This document shows positions 59,692-64,000 of a stretch of 64,000 nt of DNA, piece by piece. The notes beneath the pieces were generated by a model, which was not told where the DNA came from, did no database searches, and worked only from the letters and a program-made list of their open reading frames with translations. The stretch spans positions 34,470 to 98,469 of the forward strand of contig NZ_JADPKS010000176.1 in the NCBI RefSeq assembly GCF_023074175.1, in the 5' to 3' direction. Source of the stretch: Bradyrhizobium sp. 139 (GTDB taxonomy: Bacteria > Pseudomonadota > Alphaproteobacteria > Rhizobiales > Xanthobacteraceae). How positions within the stretch are numbered: position 1 is the stretch's first letter; the number at the start of each line of letters is the position of its first letter. The position numbers and the translations under genes are program-made.

Positions 59692-61213
59692 AAAGCTGCG
59701 CCACCCGCCACTCCGGCACGCCATCGGCGGCCATCTCGATCTCACCGAGCGAGCCGACCGGGGTACGGTTCATGTTGAGGAGATGCGCCAGCGTCGCCGT
59801 GTCGCTCGCCGGAATTCGCGCCAGCGTGCGCCGATCGTCTTGCGTGCGCAGCATCACCACGCCGTGCTCGACCTCGCCGCCGCGGCCGTAGAGCACCGTA
59901 AAGCTCTCGATCTTGCCCTTGCCGCTCGGCTCGGTGACGAACTCCGGCACCGCGCGCTTGTTGCGATCGGCTTCTCCTTGCACGCTCGTCTCCTGAGCCA
60001 GCGGTTGATCCACCGGCGTCTTCGATACCACCAATGCATGATGCTTCGTGACGAAGCCGCCCTGGCCATAGAGCAGGCCGAGCTCGGCGCCGTCGCGCAG
60101 GCGCCGCACCATCGCGCAGGCCGCGTGTGTCATGTAGGTGTTGAGCGGCGCGCCGAAGAAGGTGAGGCCGCCGGTCACCGTCGGCTGCACGTCGGTGCCC
60201 AAGCCCAGCGTCCGCCGCGCCATCTTGGGGACGCACGGAAAGCAGCTATAGAGCTCGATCGCGTCGAATTTTTTTCCGTCGCCGCCGGCGAGGTCCATCA
60301 CGGCTTTGAGCACCGCATTTTGCGGATGGCTTTCGTAGAACTGGTCGCGCAAGAGATAGTCGCGTGGCTCTTCCGCCGAGGCGCCACCGAGCGGGTAGAC
60401 CAGCTTGTTCTCCGCGATGCCGGCCGCACGCGCCTTGGCGAGACTGGTGAGCAACAGCGCGCCGCCCATGTTGACGCTGGGGTTGGCAACCATCAGCTTG
60501 CTGTAGGGCCACGCGATCAGGCGGTTGTCCGCTGTCGGCGTCGTGATCTCGTCCGGCGCATAGCGCCGCTTCAGCCAGGCGTTGGGATTTTGCGCGGCGG
60601 CCTTGGAATAGCGTGACCACAGCGTGCCGGACTCTGTCATGGCTTCGCGCGGCGTCTGGCCCCAATGCGCGGATGATGCTGCTTCATAGAACGGATAGAC
60701 CGTGACGGGACGGAACACGCCGAGCTTCACCGCCAGCGGCTTCTGGAACGCCGCGCCGCGCTTGGGCTCCTCGACATCATGCGCGAACGGCGTCCACGGC
60801 AGCTTTGCCCCAGCGCGCTCCGCCTTGGTCGCGGTCGATTGCGCCTCCGCCCCGCAGACCGCGGCCACGCTGCATTCCCCGCGCGCGATGCGCTTTGCGG
60901 CCTCGTGGAGGTAGCGGATCGGGCTCTCGCCGCCGACCGGGCCGTAATAGCAATGCGACGGCGCAACGCCGAGACGCTGTGCCAGCAGCTTCTCGGGATC
61001 GCGATAGCGCCAGCTCAGGAAGTTGACGACGTCGAGCGACTGCACCTCGCCGAGCAGCTCTGCGCCGGCATCCGCTTCAGCGCGCCGCAGCGCCTGTTCG
61101 AGCAGATCAAGTGGCTCGAGGCCATCGGTGATCTCCTTGGGTCGGTCGACGATCTCGCCGATGCCGACGATGACGGGGATGCGGTTTGGGGGGATATTGT
61201 TCTTATCTGTCAT
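59687..61213 (-). CDS. thiolase-like (SCP2-type) protein with extra C-terminal domain
   Basis: The 508-residue protein follows the thiolase superfamily: VIVGIGEIVDRP at the start, AAKRIARGECSVAAVCGAEAQST, ELYSCFPCVPKMA and VTGGLTFFGAPLNTYMTHAACAMV. The usual GHP motif of degradative thiolases reads GAP, as in thiolase-like type 1 proteins. An extra C-terminal domain starts near 420 (VEHGVVMLRTQDDRRTLARIPA). Such proteins are acetyl-CoA acetyltransferase-related, but their reaction is not certain. The gene lies 37 bases after the nitronate monooxygenase-like gene, so they probably form an operon. Confidence 0.85.
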   Translation of the reverse strand: MTDKNNIPPNRIPVIVGIGEIVDRPKEITDGLEPLDLLEQALRRAEADAGAELLGEVQSLDVVNFLSWRYRDPEKLLAQRLGVAPSHCYYGPVGGESPIRYLHEAAKRIARGECSVAAVCGAEAQSTATKAERAGAKLPWTPFAHDVEEPKRGAAFQKPLAVKLGVFRPVTVYPFYEAASSAHWGQTPREAMTESGTLWSRYSKAAAQNPNAWLKRRYAPDEITTPTADNRLIAWPYSKLMVANPSVNMGGALLLTSLAKARAAGIAENKLVYPLGGASAEEPRDYLLRDQFYESHPQNAVLKAVMDLAGGDGKKFDAIELYSCFPCVPKMARRTLGLGTDVQPTVTGGLTFFGAPLNTYMTHAACAMVRRLRDGAELGLLYGQGGFVTKHHALVVSKTPVDQPLAQETSVQGEADRNKRAVPEFVTEPSGKGKIESFTVLYGRGGEVEHGVVMLRTQDDRRTLARIPASDTATLAHLLNMNRTPVGSLGEIEMAADGVPEWRVAQLS

Positions 61214-61250
61214 GCTTCAATTCAAGATATCAATTGTTTCGTCATGGCAA

Positions 61251-62384
61251 CTACTCCGTCACCAGCGCATTCATGTGCTCGACGGCCTCGGCGAACTCTT
61301 CCTTGAACTCTTGGACGACAGCGCCCGCCGACTTCACGCTGTCGATCAGCCCGACGCCCTGGCCGACGAAATAGCTGACGAGATCGCGCGCCCTCGCGTT
61401 GCCGCTCGCCGCCGCGCGATCGATCGAGTTGAAGGCGTCGCGGCTGATGATGCTTTGCAGCGGCATCGGCAGCGCGCCCGGGCTTTCCGCCGCGCGGTCC
61501 CACGCATCCGTCCACACCGAGCGGAGTTGCCGCGCCGGTTTGCCGGTGCGCCCCTTCGAGCGGATCGCATCGCGCGAGGACGCCGCGATCATCTTCTCGC
61601 GAAAGATCTCCGTGGTCTCGGCCTCGACGGTCGCAAGCCACACAGAGCCAGTCCAGGCGCCGGCCGCGCCCATCGCCATGCAGGCGGCCATCTGCCGCCC
61701 CGTCATGATGCCGCCTGCGGCGAGCACTGGAACGTCGCGGATCGGCCTGATCGCCTTGATCACCTCCGGCACCAGCACGATGGTCGAGACCTCGCCGCAA
61801 TGGCCGCCGGCCTCAGTGCCCTGCACGACCAGGATGTCGACACCGGCTGCGACCTGGCGCAGCGCATGCTCCTTGGCGCCGACGAGGGCGGCAACCGGCA
61901 CGCCATGCTTCTTGCCCATCTCGATCATGGCCTTTGGCGGCACGCCGAGCGCATTGGCGATCAGGCGGATCGGATGATTGAAGGACACTTCAAGCAACTC
62001 CAGCGCCGTCTTCGCATCGAACGGCTGCGGCTGGTTGTCGGCAACGTCAGCGGCGGTCAGCTCGATGTCGTACTTCTTCAGGAGGTCGCGCGTGTAGTCG
62101 CGGTGCTCCCGCGGCACGCGCGCCTCCAGGCTCTTCCAGGTGACGTCCTTCTCGCCCGCCGTCGACATATTCTCAGGGATCAGCACGTCGATGCCGTAGG
62201 GCTTGCCGTCGACATGCTCGTCGATCCATTTCAGCTCGCGCTCGAGCGTATCAGCCGTGTGCACAGTGGCGCCGAGTACGCCAAAGCCGCCGGCGCGGCT
62301 GACGGCGGCAACGACGTCGCGGCAATGACTGAAGGCGAGCAGCGGGAACTCGATGCCCAGCATGTCGCAGATCGGCGATTTCAT
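61251..62384 (-). CDS. nitronate monooxygenase-like FMN protein
   Basis: The start at 62384 is chosen because GGGAGGGA lies just upstream; the frame is open further back without other support. The 377-residue TIM-barrel protein has FPLLAFSHCRDVVAAVSRAGGFGVLGAT, ILVVQGTEAGGHCGEVST and VPVLAAGGIMTGRQMAACMAMGAAGAWTGS, typical FMN-binding motifs of 2-nitropropane dioxygenase/nitronate monooxygenase relatives. Such proteins include enoyl reductases and acyl-CoA-active enzymes as well. Pairing with a thiolase-like gene favours a role in acyl-CoA metabolism. Confidence 0.9.
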   Translation of the reverse strand: MKSPICDMLGIEFPLLAFSHCRDVVAAVSRAGGFGVLGATVHTADTLERELKWIDEHVDGKPYGIDVLIPENMSTAGEKDVTWKSLEARVPREHRDYTRDLLKKYDIELTAADVADNQPQPFDAKTALELLEVSFNHPIRLIANALGVPPKAMIEMGKKHGVPVAALVGAKEHALRQVAAGVDILVVQGTEAGGHCGEVSTIVLVPEVIKAIRPIRDVPVLAAGGIMTGRQMAACMAMGAAGAWTGSVWLATVEAETTEIFREKMIAASSRDAIRSKGRTGKPARQLRSVWTDAWDRAAESPGALPMPLQSIISRDAFNSIDRAAASGNARARDLVSYFVGQGVGLIDSVKSAGAVVQEFKEEFAEAVEHMNALVTE

Positions 62385-62791
62385 CGTTCCCTCCCGGCGG
62401 CCTCGCGTTGCTGTTGTTGCTCTCTTGAGCGAAGGCCGTTCGACGCTAGCCCATCGTCTCCCGCAATGCCAAGCCGGATTTGGCTGCGCATCTTGCGTGC
62501 AGACGCCGTGTTGCGCGTGAGCCGTTCCGTCGCGCAAATGAGCGGAGTAGGAGTGGCCGATAGTCCCCTCGGGTTTTCGCGAGCGGAAGATTGCTGACCG
62601 GCAGCAGGAGAAAAAGCGAGGCGTTGTTACGTGACGTTCGGCAGATGGCCTCTGGTCCAGGACCTCCTCGGCAAGGTCAAGCTGCATGGCACTGGCCTGA
62701 GGTCCGCGTCCCGTGCAGATCAGGCGGGCCTTGTCAGCGGCCGTTTGCGGGCTAATTAATGCAGACGCATCTTCGCGCCGGAGCAAATTGC
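62385..62791. other. 407-base gap without a recognisable gene
   Basis: No open frame with protein-like composition fills this gap between the divergent nitronate monooxygenase-like and glutathione transferase genes. It must hold both promoters. It has local stems such as CCTCGGGTTTTCGCGAGCGGAAG but no clear terminator, operator or repeat family member. Confidence 0.7.
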
Positions 62792-63667
62792 ATGACCGAT
62801 GCCCCCGCCTACGTGCCGCCCAAAGTCTGGACCTGGAATAAGCAGAATGGCGGGCAGTTCGCCAGCATCAACCGGCCGATCGCGGGCCCGACCCACGACA
62901 AGGAGCTGCCGGTCGGCCGCCATCCCGTCCAGCTCTACTCGCTGGCGACGCCGAATGGCGTCAAGGTCACCGTGATGCTGGAGGAGCTGCTGGCGCTCGG
63001 CTACAAGGGCGCCGAATACGATGCCTGGCTGATCAAGATCGGCAACGGCGACCAGTTCGGCAGCGGCTTTGTCGACATCAATCCGAATTCCAAAATCCCC
63101 GCGCTGATGGACCGATCCGGTCCCCAGCCGATCCGGGTGTTCGAATCCGGCTCGATCCTCCTTTACCTTGCGGAAAAGTTCGGCGCCTTCCTGCCAAAGG
63201 ACATCAAGACCCGCACCGAGGCGATGTCGTGGCTGTTCTGGCAGATGGGCAGCGCGCCTTATCTCGGCGGCGGCTTCGGCCACTTCTACGCCTATGCGCC
63301 GACCAAGATCGAATACGCCATCGATCGCTTCGCGATGGAAACCAAGCGCCAGCTCGACGTGCTCGACCGCCGGCTCGCCGACAACGAATATCTCGCCGGC
63401 AGCGAATACACCATCGCCGATATGGCGGTGTGGCCCTGGTACGGCGCGCTCGCCAAGGGGCTGGTCTACGGCGCCGGCGAATTCCTCTCCGTGCAGGACT
63501 ACAAGAACGTGCAGCGCTGGACCGACCAGATCGCCAAGCGTCCGGCCGTGAAGCGCGGCCGCATGGTCAACCGCGTCTCCGGCGATCCCGCCAGCCAGCT
63601 CCACGAGCGCCACGACGCGAGCGATTTCGAGACGAAGACCCAGGACAAGATCGCGCCAGTGACGTAA
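62792..63667 (+). CDS. yghU: glutathione S-transferase family protein, YghU type
   Basis: The 291-residue protein closely follows YghU: PPKVWTWNKQNGGQFASINRPIAGPTHDKELPVGRHPVQLYSLATPNGVKVTVMLEEL, FGSGFVDINPNSKIPALMD, FESGSILLYLAEKFG and YTIADMAVWPWYG. YghU proteins act on disulfides and organic hydroperoxides with two glutathiones. ATG 62792 has GGAG nine bases upstream; an in-frame ATG at 62759 would add an unrelated leader. Length equals that of the E. coli relative (about 288). Confidence 0.93.
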   Translation: MTDAPAYVPPKVWTWNKQNGGQFASINRPIAGPTHDKELPVGRHPVQLYSLATPNGVKVTVMLEELLALGYKGAEYDAWLIKIGNGDQFGSGFVDINPNSKIPALMDRSGPQPIRVFESGSILLYLAEKFGAFLPKDIKTRTEAMSWLFWQMGSAPYLGGGFGHFYAYAPTKIEYAIDRFAMETKRQLDVLDRRLADNEYLAGSEYTIADMAVWPWYGALAKGLVYGAGEFLSVQDYKNVQRWTDQIAKRPAVKRGRMVNRVSGDPASQLHERHDASDFETKTQDKIAPVT

Positions 63668-63721
63668 GGCGACCTGGGCGAAGGCGCAATCCACAATCTT
63701 GCTGCGACTGATCCGCAGATC

Positions 63722-63812
63722 GTAGGGTGGGCAAAGCGAAGCGTGCCCACCATCTTCGGCAAAGACCATCACGGTGGGCACGGCGCGCGAAGAGCGCGCC
63801 TTTGCCCACCCT
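63722..63812. repeat. GTAGGGTGGGCAAAGCG-type intergenic palindrome (copy 2)
   Basis: The left arm GTAGGGTGGGCAAAGCGAAGCGTGCCCACCAT is identical to that of the copy at 59600; the right arm here is CACGGTGGGCAC...CCTTTGCCCACCCT. Both end with GCGCC before TTTGCCCA. Confidence 0.88.
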
Positions 63813-64000
63813 CATATGGGGATTTGTAAGTCAAGCCTGTTCGATCTGTCCGGGTAAGGGACTTACGATAGGAGGGCGGCGCGCGGAGCCATGCGTAGCG
63901 TAGCGCGACGACCGTGTTCCGGGCGAGGATTGGCTTCCGAAGTTTTCTGCAGCTCACTGCATCACCTCATATCCGGTCGGATCGTTTGATCCGTACCCAC
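63813..64000. other. terminal non-coding stretch
   Basis: No convincing gene is seen to the window edge. GTAAGTC (63826-63832) and GACTTAC (63860-63866) form a 7-bp inverted repeat with a 27-base loop, flanked by GATTTGTAAG and TTACGATAGG. The rest, including GCGTAGCGTAGCGCGACGACC, is unexplained. The next gene begins outside the window. Confidence 0.55.

Noticed and set aside
62385..62791. Small RNA or hidden gene in the 407-base gap
   Set aside because: No terminator, conserved hairpin or protein-like frame could be seen, so nothing beyond promoters can be supported.
63769..63957. Small minus-strand frame at the window end
   Set aside because: It begins in unexplained DNA, runs into a known intergenic repeat and has an Arg/Pro-rich composition with no protein-like pattern.

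Overview
The window looks like chromosomal DNA of a Bradyrhizobium-like alphaproteobacterium. This is inferred from the high GC content, the gene set (a CYP102-type P450-reductase fusion, a class III PHA synthase with a phasin, an Aap-like transporter, an otn/ltn threonate cluster) and the many CGTCATTGCGAG-type intergenic palindromes. No database search was run. The DNA is mostly metabolic and densely coding. I see no rRNA, tRNA, CRISPR array or prophage; one insertion sequence is present.

0-10.5 kb: the tail of an epoxide-hydrolase-like gene; a fused P450/reductase followed by a spermidine-synthase-fold methyltransferase; a convergent alpha/beta hydrolase; a PHA block (short PhaE-like protein, class III PhaC, GNAT, phasin); a DUF445 membrane protein; another hydrolase. 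10.5-17 kb: phenylacetate degradation, paaX then paaABCDE, paaI and paaK, with a palindromic candidate operator before paaA. 17-27 kb: an MDR oxidoreductase, a YeeE/YedE transporter, a divergent EamA exporter/MocR regulator pair, then a minus-strand run of ferredoxin, P450, MHS-type transporter, molybdopterin oxidoreductase and hydrolase-OsmC fusion, divergent from a TetR gene.

27-36.7 kb: an amino-acid uptake module split around a shared control region (RpiR regulator, class III aminotransferase and binding protein on minus; two permeases on plus) with no ATPase gene beside it, then a complete IS4/IS50-type element inserted in an intergenic repeat, and an amidase. 36.7-44.1 kb: an SDR protein divergent from a tartrate/malate-type dehydrogenase across a symmetric palindrome; a minus-strand LysR, M20 amidohydrolase, D-2-hydroxyacid dehydrogenase and Ldh-family dehydrogenase operon; a divergent DUF1445 gene. 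44.2-48.9 kb: a complete branched-chain-type ABC transporter. 48.9-52.9 kb: a threonate/erythronate (otnC, ltnD, otnI, otnK) cluster.

53-64 kb: a methyl-accepting chemotaxis protein, a possible PAS-chemoreceptor remnant, an RND pump with its adaptor, a thiolase-like protein with a nitronate monooxygenase-like protein, and a YghU-type glutathione transferase. The main overall theme is catabolism of aromatic, amide and hydroxy-acid compounds. Several divergent gene pairs carry clear inverted or direct repeats that look like operators; these are the best testable regulatory predictions here.
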